A DNA stretch of 64,000 bases from Pseudomonas monsensis (GTDB lineage Bacteria; Pseudomonadota; Gammaproteobacteria; Pseudomonadales; Pseudomonadaceae). Under the pieces are notes generated by a model. It was not told where the DNA came from, did not search any database, and saw nothing but the letters and a program-made list of their open reading frames with translations. Location of the stretch: positions 988,501 to 1,052,500 of the forward strand of contig NZ_CP077087.1 of NCBI RefSeq assembly GCF_014268495.2, read 5' to 3'. Positions 52,881 through 60,837 of this stretch are shown piece after piece. The position numbers and the translations under genes were made by a program. The first letter of the stretch is position 1, and each line of letters begins with the position of its first letter.

Positions 52881-53231
52881 TCACGGGTTCAATGGACAGC
52901 GTTGACCGAGCCGATGCTGCAATTCGTGGCGCAGCTCGCCGAGCTCGGCCATGCGGGTTTCGACCAACTTGAGCTTGTCTTGCAGCAGTTGCGTGACAGT
53001 AGTATCGGGGTTCGGCGATTGCCACAACGCGCCAACGCTGCTGCCGATCTCGCCGAGGGTAAAGCCCAGGCGCTGCGCCGTTTTGATGTAGAGCACCAGT
53101 TGCACCATCTCCGGCGGATAGTCGCGATAACCGTTGGCGCTGCGTCGTGCCGCGATCAATCCGCGCTCTTCGTAAAAACGCAACGTGTCACGACTGACAT
53201 CGCAGGCCTGGGCTAACTCACCGATGCGCAT
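52881..53231 (-). CDS. MerR-family transcriptional regulator
   Basis: A 116-aa MerR protein: MRIGELAQACDVSRDTLRFYEERGLI is the winged helix-turn-helix, NGYRDYPPEMVQLVLYIKTAQRLGFTLGEI the second part and a coiled-coil dimerisation helix follows. One C-terminal Cys (GQRCPLN) only, so it is probably not a metal sensor of the CueR type. Upstream of and co-oriented with the SDR gene, its likely target. Confidence 0.9.
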   Translation of the reverse strand: MRIGELAQACDVSRDTLRFYEERGLIAARRSANGYRDYPPEMVQLVLYIKTAQRLGFTLGEIGSSVGALWQSPNPDTTVTQLLQDKLKLVETRMAELGELRHELQHRLGQRCPLNP

Positions 53232-53311
53232 CTTGCAGATCTCGAAAGTGTTTGACCCTGGAGCATACTCCAGGCTTTAGCGTGGTTGCTCCCTGAATTT
53301 TCGGAGCAAGG

Positions 53312-53761
53312 ATGATGTGGACTTCAACGCAGTATCGGCAGTTGGTGCGCGGCAGTGCCTGGTATGACTTGATCGTGACGGCGGCGTTTGTCACACCGTG
53401 GAGTTTTGCTGTGTTGCATGGGTTATTGACGGCGCTGAGTCAGGCGCTGGATCTGCCCGGCGAGCTGCCGCCGTTCGAACCTGTGCATCGGTTGATGGCT
53501 AATTTGTTCGGTTCGGTGGTGTGCATGTGGGCGGTGCTGCGGATTCGTGATCCACAGCAGATTTATGGGCGCTATGACGCGGTGACGCGATTTCTGTTCG
53601 CCGCGTGGCTGGCGTATGCCTTGGCCCACGGCGCCAGTTCGTTGGTGGTAGGTTTTCTGGTCCTTGAACTGGCGTGGGGTATTGCTCAGGTGTTGCCTGT
53701 GAGTAAGTCTTCGCGAGCAGGCTCGCTCCCACAGGAAATGGGTATCACCTCACATTCCTGA
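53312..53761 (+). CDS. Small membrane protein, function unknown, C-terminus in a REP sequence
   Basis: A 149-aa protein that I do not recognise, with four hydrophobic segments (about 18-45, 62-80, 92-112, 110-128). The last 20 residues (SKSSRAGSLPQEMG...) are encoded by a REP arm that follows the last membrane segment, so the natural stop may have been lost and replaced by one downstream. ATG 53312 has AGCAAGGATG just before it, giving an acceptable ribosome site. Confidence 0.72.
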   Translation: MMWTSTQYRQLVRGSAWYDLIVTAAFVTPWSFAVLHGLLTALSQALDLPGELPPFEPVHRLMANLFGSVVCMWAVLRIRDPQQIYGRYDAVTRFLFAAWLAYALAHGASSLVVGFLVLELAWGIAQVLPVSKSSRAGSLPQEMGITSHS

Positions 53762-53800
53762 GTCGGGCGCGGAAAATGTGGGAGCGGGCCTGCTCGCGAA
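53710..53800. repeat. REP/BIME inverted repeat overlapping a coding 3' end
   Basis: TTCGCGAGCAGGCTCGCTCC (53710-) and GGAGCGGGCCTGCTCGCGAA (-53800) face each other. The left arm is inside the C-terminal codons of the preceding membrane protein gene. Confidence 0.88.
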
Positions 53801-53820
53801 GAGGCCCGCTCACACACTAA

Positions 53821-54750
53821 TCAATGGCCGGCCTGCCACGGCTGCCCCAACGACACCGGCGCATACAACCGAGTCCGCACCGCATCGCGCGACAACAGCA
53901 CCAACACCACAATCGTCGCCACATACGGCAGCATCGCCAGCAGACTCGACGGAATCGCCAGCCCCAGCCCCTGCGCCACCAGGTGCAGGATGCTGGCGAG
54001 GCCGAACAGGTACGCTCCGAGCAACAGGCGCCACACCCGCCAACTGGCAAACACGACCAGTGCCAGGGCGATCCAGCCGCGCCCGGCGGTCATGTTCTCG
54101 GCCCACATCGGCGTGTATGCCAGCGACAGATACGCCCCGGCCAACCCGGCCATCGCCCCGCCGAACAGCACCGCCAGGGTGCGCACGGTCAGTACCGGCA
54201 ACCCCATCGCACTGGCGGCATCCGGATTTTCGCCGACTGCCTGAATGATCAACCCGACACGACTCTTGATGAGCACCCAGGCCACCAGCGCAAACAGGGC
54301 GAACGACAGGTACACCAGCAGATCCTGGGCAAACAGCATCCGCCCGATCAGCGGAATTGCACTCAAGTACGGAATCGCCAACGGCTCGAAGCCGGCCAGT
54401 GGTTTACCGACCCAGGCCGCACCAACAAACGTCGACAGTCCCACACCAAAAATCGTCAGGGCCAGGCCGGTCGCTACCTGATTGGCGTTGAACACCAGCG
54501 CCACCAGGGCAAACAGCGACGACAACAGCATGCCGGCGAGCATCGCCAGCAACACACCCAGCCACAGGTTGCCGCTGTTCAGTGCCACGATAAAACCGAT
54601 GACAGCGCCAAACAGCATCATCCCTTCCTGGCCGAGGTTGAGCACGCCGCTCTTCTCGCAGATCAGTTCACCCAGCGCCACCAACAACAGGGGGGTGCCG
54701 CAACGCACCATGGCGTAGAAAATATTGCTCAGCAGATCAATGTCCATCAC
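53821..54750 (-). CDS. ABC transporter permease (BMP/purine-nucleoside type, subunit 2)
   Basis: A 309-aa inner-membrane permease of the branched-chain/ribose-type BPD_transp_2 family with about nine segments. GTPLLLVALGELICEKSGVLNLGQEGMMLFGAVIGF is diagnostic of the purine-nucleoside (YufQ/NupQ-like) permeases. Its start overlaps the stop of the other permease gene (54747-54750). Works with the ATPase at 55867 and the BMP-type binding protein at 47969. Confidence 0.92.
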   Translation of the reverse strand: MMDIDLLSNIFYAMVRCGTPLLLVALGELICEKSGVLNLGQEGMMLFGAVIGFIVALNSGNLWLGVLLAMLAGMLLSSLFALVALVFNANQVATGLALTIFGVGLSTFVGAAWVGKPLAGFEPLAIPYLSAIPLIGRMLFAQDLLVYLSFALFALVAWVLIKSRVGLIIQAVGENPDAASAMGLPVLTVRTLAVLFGGAMAGLAGAYLSLAYTPMWAENMTAGRGWIALALVVFASWRVWRLLLGAYLFGLASILHLVAQGLGLAIPSSLLAMLPYVATIVVLVLLSRDAVRTRLYAPVSLGQPWQAGH

Positions 54751-55853
54751 AGCGCTCCGGCGGTTACGGCAGTGGTCGAGGTGCGCCGTGCCCAGCGCTG
54801 TTTCAGGCGTGGCCGATAGAGAATCAGCACGTCACAGGCGAGCAGGAAAAACAGCATCATGCCCTGGAACAACTGGGTGATCGCTTGCGGCAGGTTGAGG
54901 GTCATCTGCGCATTTTCGCCACCGATGTACAGCAGCGCCATCAGCAGGCTGGAGAACAGAATGCCGATTGGATTCAGGCGCCCGAGAAACGCCACGGTAA
55001 TCGCCGCGTAGCCATACCCCGGCGACACCTGTGGCACCAGTTGACCGATCGGCCCGGTCACTTCGCAGACTCCGGCCAGCCCGGCCAAACCGCCGCTGAT
55101 CAATAGCGCCAGCCAGATCAGCCGTTTCTCGCGAAAACCGACAAACCCCGCTGCACGCTTGTCCAGCCCAAGCACTTTGATCTGGAAGCCGACAAAGCTT
55201 TTCTTCAACAGCACCCACACCGCGACCAACGCGAGCAGGGCGAAATACACCCCGGCATGTACACGGCCATCCTCCATCAGCAACGGCAGACGACTGGCGT
55301 CACCGAACATCGCCGACTCGGGAAAGTTGAACCCGGCCGGGTCCTTCAGCGGCCCGTGCACACAGAACAGCAACAGGTTCAGCGCGATGTAATTGAGCAT
55401 GATGCTGGTGAGGATTTCATTGGCGTTGAAGCGCGTGCGCAACCACGCCGTCAGCCCGGCCCACGCGGCACCGGCAAGGGTGCCGGTGAGCAGGATCAGC
55501 ACCAGCGCCCAGCGGCTTTGCATGTCGATGATGTTCACCGCCAACGCACTGCCGGCGAGTGCGCCAAGCAACAGTTGACCTTCGGCACCGATGTTCCAGA
55601 TGCGCGCCTGATAAGCCACGGCCAGCCCGAGTGCGCAGAGCAGAATCGGCAACGCCTTGACCAGCAATTCGGAGACGCCATACAGGTCGCTGACCGGTGC
55701 AATCAACAGGGTGTGCAAGGTGTGCAGCGGATCATGACCGAGGGCCATAAACAGCAGCGAACCGCAGCCCAGTGTCAGGAGCGCCGCCAACAGCGGCGAG
55801 CACCACAGCATCAGGCGCGATTGCTGGCCACGGGGTTCGAGGGAAAGCAGCAT
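54747..55853 (-). CDS. ABC transporter permease (BMP/purine-nucleoside type, subunit 1)
   Basis: A 368-aa membrane protein of the same family, YufP/NupP-like. LVKALPILLCALGLAVAYQARIWNIGAEGQLLLGALAG and LRTRFNANEILTSIMLNYIALNLL are characteristic; the FNANEIL(T/V)S(I/L)MLNYIA stretch is a strong marker. ATG 55853 was picked because the upstream codons overlap the ATPase gene. It starts 13 bases after the stop of the ATPase gene. Confidence 0.92.
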   Translation of the reverse strand: MLLSLEPRGQQSRLMLWCSPLLAALLTLGCGSLLFMALGHDPLHTLHTLLIAPVSDLYGVSELLVKALPILLCALGLAVAYQARIWNIGAEGQLLLGALAGSALAVNIIDMQSRWALVLILLTGTLAGAAWAGLTAWLRTRFNANEILTSIMLNYIALNLLLFCVHGPLKDPAGFNFPESAMFGDASRLPLLMEDGRVHAGVYFALLALVAVWVLLKKSFVGFQIKVLGLDKRAAGFVGFREKRLIWLALLISGGLAGLAGVCEVTGPIGQLVPQVSPGYGYAAITVAFLGRLNPIGILFSSLLMALLYIGGENAQMTLNLPQAITQLFQGMMLFFLLACDVLILYRPRLKQRWARRTSTTAVTAGAL

Positions 55854-55866
55854 GTGAATAACTCCG

Positions 55867-57414
55867 TTAAGCCGTGGCGGATGAAGGGGGATTGTCGAAC
55901 TGGCCGGCCATCCAGCCGCCGACATCGCTCAATAAAGTGTCCGCCGTGTTGTGCAGGGCTGACAGGCGTCCCCCGCACAATGCACCGAGGCGGTCGCTGA
56001 TCTGGAACAGTTCGTCGAGGTCTTCGGAGATCACCAGAATCGCCGCACCGGCATCGCGCAACGCGATCAGCGCACGGTGGATCGTCGCGGCCGCGCCGAC
56101 ATCCACGCCCCAGGTCGGGTGCGCGGCAATCAGCAGCTTCGGTTGCTGGAGGATTTCCCGACCGATGATGAATTTCTGCAGATTGCCGCCGGACAGGCTG
56201 CGCGCAGCGGTTTGTGTATCCGGGGTTTTTACGCCGAAACGCTGAATGATCTGCTGAGCGAGGGCTTCGACTTTGCCGCGCGCGATCAAGCCGTTGCTGA
56301 CCAGCCCTTGTTGAAACGCCGTCAGCAGGGCGTTGTCCGCCAGACTCAGTTCCGGCACCGCGCCATGCCCGAGACGGTCGGCGGGGACGAATGCCAGACC
56401 GAGTTTGCGTCGTGCATCCGGGCGTAAATCGGCGACCGCGTGTTCGCCAAACCGAATCGTCGCGGCCTCGGCGCGGGGCAGGGTGTGCTCACCGCTGAGC
56501 AGGGCCAGCAGTTCATCCTGCCCATTGCCCGCCACCCCGGCGATGCCGACAATTTCACCGCTGCGCACTTGCACGTCGATATCGCTGAGTGAGCAGCCGA
56601 ACGGGTCCGGGTTGTGCCAGCTCAAGCCCGCCACCTGTAAAAACGCCGCGCCGCCACTGACTTTCGGGTAGTCGCCGATCAACGCCGCCGCCTCGCCCAC
56701 CATCAGTTGCGCCAGCTGTTGATCCGAGCATTCGGCCGGTACGCAATGCCCGGCCACGCGGCCGCCGCGCAACACTGTGGCGCTGTGGCACAAGGCGCGC
56801 ACTTCCGCGAGTTTGTGGCTGATAAACAGAATGCTGCAGCCCTCGGCCGCGAGGCGGCGCAGGGTGACAAACAGGTCGTCGGCTTCTTGCGGTGTCAGCA
56901 CCGAGGTCGGTTCGTCGAGGATCAACAGGCGAATGTCTTGCATCAGGCAGCGCACAATCTCCACCCGTTGTCGCTCGCCGATCGACAGGCTGTGGACAAG
57001 TCGCTCCGGCTCCAGCGCCATGCCGTAGCGCCGTGAGACTTCACGGATCTTCGGCTCCAGCTGTTTCGGCGTGCCGGCCTTCGCGCCCATTGCCAGGGCA
57101 ATGTTTTGCGCCACGCTGAGGGTTTCGAACAACGAGAAATGCTGGAACACCATGCCGATCCCCAGTTGCCGCGCTTGCGCCGGGTTGCGCACGGTCACGC
57201 GCTGACCGTGCCAGTGCATTTCGCCGGCGTCGGCCTGGGTGACGCCGTAAATGATCTTCATCAACGTGCTCTTACCGGCGCCGTTTTCACCGAGCAGCGC
57301 ATGGATTTCCCCGGGTGCGATCGTGAGATCAAGGGCGTCGTTGGCCAGACAACCGGGGTAGCGTTTGCTGATATGGCGCAGTTGCAGGCGCGGGAGGGGA
57401 GGCGCGATAGGCAT
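55867..57414 (-). CDS. ABC transporter ATP-binding protein (double ABC, purine-nucleoside type)
   Basis: A 515-aa protein with two ABC domains. Domain 1 is complete: Walker A LLGENGAGKSTLM, signature LSIGERQRVEIVRCL, Walker B LLILDEPTSVLTPQE. Domain 2 lacks a normal Walker A (GVAGNGQDELL) but has the signature LSGGNLQKFIIGREI and a modified Walker B (LLIAAHPTWGVDVG), as usual for the second half of ribose/nucleoside importer ATPases. First gene of the ATPase-permease-permease operon. ATG 57414 gives the family start; the upstream frame is open but does not look coding. Confidence 0.93.
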   Translation of the reverse strand: MPIAPPLPRLQLRHISKRYPGCLANDALDLTIAPGEIHALLGENGAGKSTLMKIIYGVTQADAGEMHWHGQRVTVRNPAQARQLGIGMVFQHFSLFETLSVAQNIALAMGAKAGTPKQLEPKIREVSRRYGMALEPERLVHSLSIGERQRVEIVRCLMQDIRLLILDEPTSVLTPQEADDLFVTLRRLAAEGCSILFISHKLAEVRALCHSATVLRGGRVAGHCVPAECSDQQLAQLMVGEAAALIGDYPKVSGGAAFLQVAGLSWHNPDPFGCSLSDIDVQVRSGEIVGIAGVAGNGQDELLALLSGEHTLPRAEAATIRFGEHAVADLRPDARRKLGLAFVPADRLGHGAVPELSLADNALLTAFQQGLVSNGLIARGKVEALAQQIIQRFGVKTPDTQTAARSLSGGNLQKFIIGREILQQPKLLIAAHPTWGVDVGAAATIHRALIALRDAGAAILVISEDLDELFQISDRLGALCGGRLSALHNTADTLLSDVGGWMAGQFDNPPSSATA

Positions 57415-57955
57415 GACAGGCTCGACTGGCTTGGAGTTGTGCCTGTGGATAAAGCAATTTCCTGGCCATTGAGTCAGGAACCGCCGGTGCCGCTGCATCA
57501 AGGCACCTTGGGTAGAGCATTCGCCGGCAAATCGCAGTGTTGCCTGGCACCAATGCAGAGCAAAGCCGTTGATCCGGCTCCAGTTTTGCCCGCTGGCAAC
57601 TGATCAAAAAACGAACAATCGCGTGGGAGCTATGCAGAACCTGCGACTGCGCCAGCCATGAACGGGTTATCCACAGGTTGCTCCACAGTATTTGTGCGCA
57701 AGCTTCCCGCCGAGGCATAAGCACGGTGGTGCTTTCTTCCAATGGCGATAAACACGGCTAACTGATTGTTTCTGCGTGAAATTTCCGTTTCATTGCGAGG
57801 ATTGAACGAAAAGTGAACAAACCGCGCAAAGCCACGTGACAGAAGGGTTACAGCGGTATGTGCTCAGGTTATCCACAGTTGGGTGCACAGCGGATGTGGG
57901 CAACTCTGGGGAATAAGGCATTTCGGGGTCGCCCCAAAAGATCGCAGCCGTGCTG
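57415..57955. other. Gene-free region with three DnaA-box-like sites
   Basis: About 540 bases with no ORF I would accept, lying upstream of the ABC operon. Perfect TTATCCACA 9-mers occur at 57444-57452 (minus orientation), 57667-57675 and 57869-57877. The right end contains AAAAGATCGCAGCC (57937-57950), an intergenic repeat in reverse orientation. The centre contains AT-rich stretches (TGATTGTTTCTGCGTGAAATTTCC). Confidence 0.6.
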
Positions 57956-58537
57956 TTAACGCTGCAGCAGAATCCGCCCGCGACTCAAATCCGCCAACTG
58001 CGTTTGCAGCAACTGAATCTGCGCCTCACCCACCGCCAGCTGCAATTCAACACCATTGGCGGTGAAGTGTTCTTCCACCACCAGGCCGCCCAGATCCGCC
58101 ACTCGCAGCTTCACCAGCGGCAACTCGGCAAAGCCGCAGGCACAGCGCAGCGGCACGCGGCTGATCAACTCGGTTTTTTCCGCGTTTTGCAGGCACTTGT
58201 TCGCGCCGCCGCCGTAGGCTCGGGCCAATCCGCCAGTGCCCAGTTGAATGCCGCCGTACCAGCGGATCACCAGCACCGCGACCTGATCGCAATCCTGCGC
58301 CTCGATCGCCGCCAGAATCGGCCGGCCGGCGGTGCCACCGGGTTCGCCATCGTCGTTGCTGCGGTACTGGTCGCCGAGCTTCCACGCCCAGCAGTTATGC
58401 GAAGCGTTCAAGTCGCTGTGTTGCTCGAAGAACGCCTGCGCGTCGGCAGGGCTGCTGATCGGTGCGGCGAAGGTGATAAAGCGGCTTTTGCGAATCTCTT
58501 CGCGGTACTCGCACAAGCCGCTGAGGGTGAAAGGCAT
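57956..58537 (-). CDS. YigZ/IMPACT family protein
   Basis: A 193-aa YigZ-type protein. The conserved N-terminal UPF0029 region reads KSRFITFAAPISSPADAQAFF, ASHNCWAWKLG, SNDDGEPGGTAGRPIL and VLVIRWYGGIQLGTGGLARAYGG; the C-terminal half is the small DUF1949-like domain. The molecular role in bacteria is not settled (a possible link with translation or nucleic acid binding). The gene ends next to the DnaA-box region and sits 8 bases from the TetR gene, same strand. Confidence 0.9.
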   Translation of the reverse strand: MPFTLSGLCEYREEIRKSRFITFAAPISSPADAQAFFEQHSDLNASHNCWAWKLGDQYRSNDDGEPGGTAGRPILAAIEAQDCDQVAVLVIRWYGGIQLGTGGLARAYGGGANKCLQNAEKTELISRVPLRCACGFAELPLVKLRVADLGGLVVEEHFTANGVELQLAVGEAQIQLLQTQLADLSRGRILLQR

Positions 58538-58545
58538 AAAACGTC

Positions 58546-59196
58546 TTATACAGAAGGAGTGAGGCCGCAGCCTTTGAGAATGATGCGGATCAGGTTGTTG
58601 CCGGCGTCTTCCATGTCCTGTTTGGTCAGCTTGCTGCGTCCGCTGACCCGACAGATCTGCGTGGCGAAGTCAGCGTAATGCTGCGTGCTGCCCCACAGCA
58701 GGAAGATCAGGTGTACCGGATCGACCGGGTCCATTTTGCCTGCATCTATCCACGCCTGAAACACGGCGGCCCGACCGTTGAACCAGGCGCGGTAATCCTG
58801 GTTGAAATATTCGCTCAGGCATTCGCCGCCGCTGATCACCTCCATCGCGAAAATCCGCGAGGCCTGTGGCTGGCGACGGGAGAACTCCATCTTGGCGCGA
58901 ATGTAGCGAGTCAGCGCTTCGGCCGGATCGTCCTCGGCGGTGAGGGTGTTGAAGGTGCTGTCCCACAGCTCGATGATGTTGCTCAGTACCGCCACGTACA
59001 ACCCCAACTTGTTGGTGAAGTAGTAATGCAGGTTCGCCTTGGGCAACCCGGCATTCTGGGCAATGGTGTTCATGCTGGTGCCTTTGTACCCGTGACGGGC
59101 GAACTCGTCTTCGGCGGCTTTGAGGATGGTCTCTTCGTTCTTCTGACGAATGCGGCTGGCGGGTTTGCCGCCGTGGGCTGGGACTTCAAAGGTCAT
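58546..59196 (-). CDS. RutR-like TetR-family regulator
   Basis: A 216-aa TetR-family protein. The N-terminal HTH is SRIRQKNEETILKAAEDEFARHGYKGTSMNTIAQNAGLPKANLHYYFTNK. The C-terminal domain resembles E. coli RutR closely: YIRAKMEFSRRQPQASRIFAMEVISGG and DPVHLIFLLWGSTQHYADFATQI match what I recall of RutR almost word for word. RutR senses uracil/thymine and regulates pyrimidine catabolism and related genes. ATG 59196 follows a good start context. The NCS2 nucleobase permease gene lies just upstream on the same strand, a natural target. Confidence 0.86.
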   Translation of the reverse strand: MTFEVPAHGGKPASRIRQKNEETILKAAEDEFARHGYKGTSMNTIAQNAGLPKANLHYYFTNKLGLYVAVLSNIIELWDSTFNTLTAEDDPAEALTRYIRAKMEFSRRQPQASRIFAMEVISGGECLSEYFNQDYRAWFNGRAAVFQAWIDAGKMDPVDPVHLIFLLWGSTQHYADFATQICRVSGRSKLTKQDMEDAGNNLIRIILKGCGLTPSV

Positions 59197-59215
59197 AGGC
59201 ACTTCCGGGTTTGTC

Positions 59216-59253
59216 TGTGGGTGCAACCAGTTGCGTTGATAGCGCACCCACAG
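59216..59253. promoter_or_regulatory. Inverted repeat upstream of the RutR-like gene
   Basis: CTGTGGGTGC and GCACCCACAG are perfect 10-base arms with an 18-base spacer, 20 bases upstream of the TetR start and 30 bases after the permease stop. It may be an autoregulatory operator or the 3' hairpin of the permease mRNA; no T tract is obvious. Confidence 0.45.
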
Positions 59254-59284
59254 GGATCCGACAAGTCCTGATGCAATAAAACCG

Positions 59285-60673
59285 TTACGCCTGTTCGATC
59301 TTGTTCAGTGGCGCCGGCACTTGTCTGGTCGTCGATTTGGACTCTGGCAGCAACAGGCAGAGGCTGATTGCCGTCAGGCCACCGCTGGTGATCGCCGAGT
59401 CGAACAGGTTCTGTACCAGTTTCGGCAGCAAGTGCAGCAGGTTCGGTTGCGCTGCGATGCCCAGGCCGACCCCGAACGACGTGGCAATAATCAACATGCT
59501 GCGTCGATCCAGCGGCGACTGCGCGAGGATGCGCACGCCGGCCGCCGCAACCGCACCGAACATCACCAGTGTTGCGCCGCCGAGCACCGGTTTCGGAATC
59601 TGTTGCAGCACCGCGCCGATCATGGGGAACAGGCCGAGACAGAACAGAATCGCGCCGATGTACAGCCCGACGTAACGGCTGGCCACGCCAGTCAACTGGA
59701 TCACGCCGTTGTTCTGCGCGAACGTCGTATTGGGGAAGGCACTGAAGGTGGCAGCGATCAAGCAACTCACGCCGTCGCCCAATACACCGCCGCGCAAACG
59801 GCTTATATAAGAAGGGCCGCTGATGGGCTGGCGGGCGAGCATGCAGTTGGCTGTGAGGTCGCCGACGGTTTCGATGGTGCTGATCAGATAAATCAGCGCG
59901 ACGGGCAGGAAAGCCGTCCAGTCGAAACTGAAACCGAACTTGAATGGCGTAGGAAGGCTGACCAGTGGCAAGTCAGGCAATGGCTGCGGCACCAGTTTCC
60001 CACTGAACCACGCGGCCAGACTGCCCAGCACCAAACCGATGATGATCGCCGAGAGTCTTACCCACGGCGTGTTCGAGCGGTTGAGCAGGATGATCGTCAG
60101 CAGCACGAACACCCCCAGTGCCAGATTGCCCGGTGCACCAAAGTCAGGTGCATTGAAACCACCGCCCAGGTCTGTGATGCCGACCTTGATCAGGCTGATG
60201 CCGATCAGGGTGATGACAATCCCGGTCACCAGCGGCGTCACGACCCGGCGCAATTGGCCAATGAAACGGCTGAGGACGATCTGCACCACGGCGCCGAAAA
60301 AGCACACGCCGAAAACCATCGCCAGAATGTCTTCCGGGCTGCCGCCGCGTTGCTTGACCAGAAACCCGGCCGAGAGCACCGCGCCAAGAAACGCAAAACT
60401 GGTGCCCTGCAAACAGATCATTCCGGCGCCGATCCCGAACGGGCGGCGCGCCTGAATAAAAGTGCCGACCCCGGACACCATCAGCGCCATGCTGATCAGG
60501 TAAGGCAGATGCGCGGTCAAGCCAAGCGCAGAGCCGATCACCAGCGGCGGGGTGATGATGCCGACGAAACTGGCGAGTACGTGCTGTAGCGCGGCAAGAA
60601 TGGCGGCCAGGGGAGTGGGGCGATCGTCGAGGCCGTAGATCAGTTCGCTGGATGGTTCAGAATCTGGCTGCAT
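59285..60673 (-). CDS. NCS2-family nucleobase (uracil/xanthine) permease
   Basis: A 462-aa membrane protein of the nucleobase:cation symporter-2 family. About 14 segments; the N-terminus SELIYGLDDRPTPLAAILAALQHVLASFVGIITPPLVIG is typical and the signature QNNGVIQLTG is present (NxGxxxxTG). NCS2 members import xanthine, uric acid or uracil by H+ symport. The start may be ATG 60673 or GTG 60706 (11 residues more); neither has a strong ribosome site. Lies upstream of, and co-oriented with, the RutR-like gene. Confidence 0.9.
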   Translation of the reverse strand: MQPDSEPSSELIYGLDDRPTPLAAILAALQHVLASFVGIITPPLVIGSALGLTAHLPYLISMALMVSGVGTFIQARRPFGIGAGMICLQGTSFAFLGAVLSAGFLVKQRGGSPEDILAMVFGVCFFGAVVQIVLSRFIGQLRRVVTPLVTGIVITLIGISLIKVGITDLGGGFNAPDFGAPGNLALGVFVLLTIILLNRSNTPWVRLSAIIIGLVLGSLAAWFSGKLVPQPLPDLPLVSLPTPFKFGFSFDWTAFLPVALIYLISTIETVGDLTANCMLARQPISGPSYISRLRGGVLGDGVSCLIAATFSAFPNTTFAQNNGVIQLTGVASRYVGLYIGAILFCLGLFPMIGAVLQQIPKPVLGGATLVMFGAVAAAGVRILAQSPLDRRSMLIIATSFGVGLGIAAQPNLLHLLPKLVQNLFDSAITSGGLTAISLCLLLPESKSTTRQVPAPLNKIEQA

Positions 60674-60762
60674 GGTTTTGGTTTCTTGTTCAGGGATCGA
60701 GTTCACCCTTCACTGCAAAAACCTGTCCACTTGCTCAGCTTTATGGTTGTGCACCTTCCAAT

Positions 60763-60792
60763 GCAGGAGTTGCCGAAGGCTGCGATCCTTTG
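60763..60792. repeat. Short dispersed repeat (GGCTGCGATCCTTTG type)
   Basis: GCAGGAGTTGCCGAAGGCTG then CGATCCTTTG, 28 of 30 positions identical with the unit at 41049. It is located between bauR and the NCS2 permease gene, downstream of the bauR stop. Confidence 0.75.
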
Positions 60793-60837
60793 ATTTTGCT
60801 GTTCGAGGCCGAAGCGGTTGATCCTGGGTTTATATTT

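Noticed and set aside
57444..57877. Chromosomal replication origin
   Set aside because: DnaA boxes are present, but dnaA, dnaN, rpmH and gidA are absent and there is no clear AT-rich unwinding element with 13-mers.
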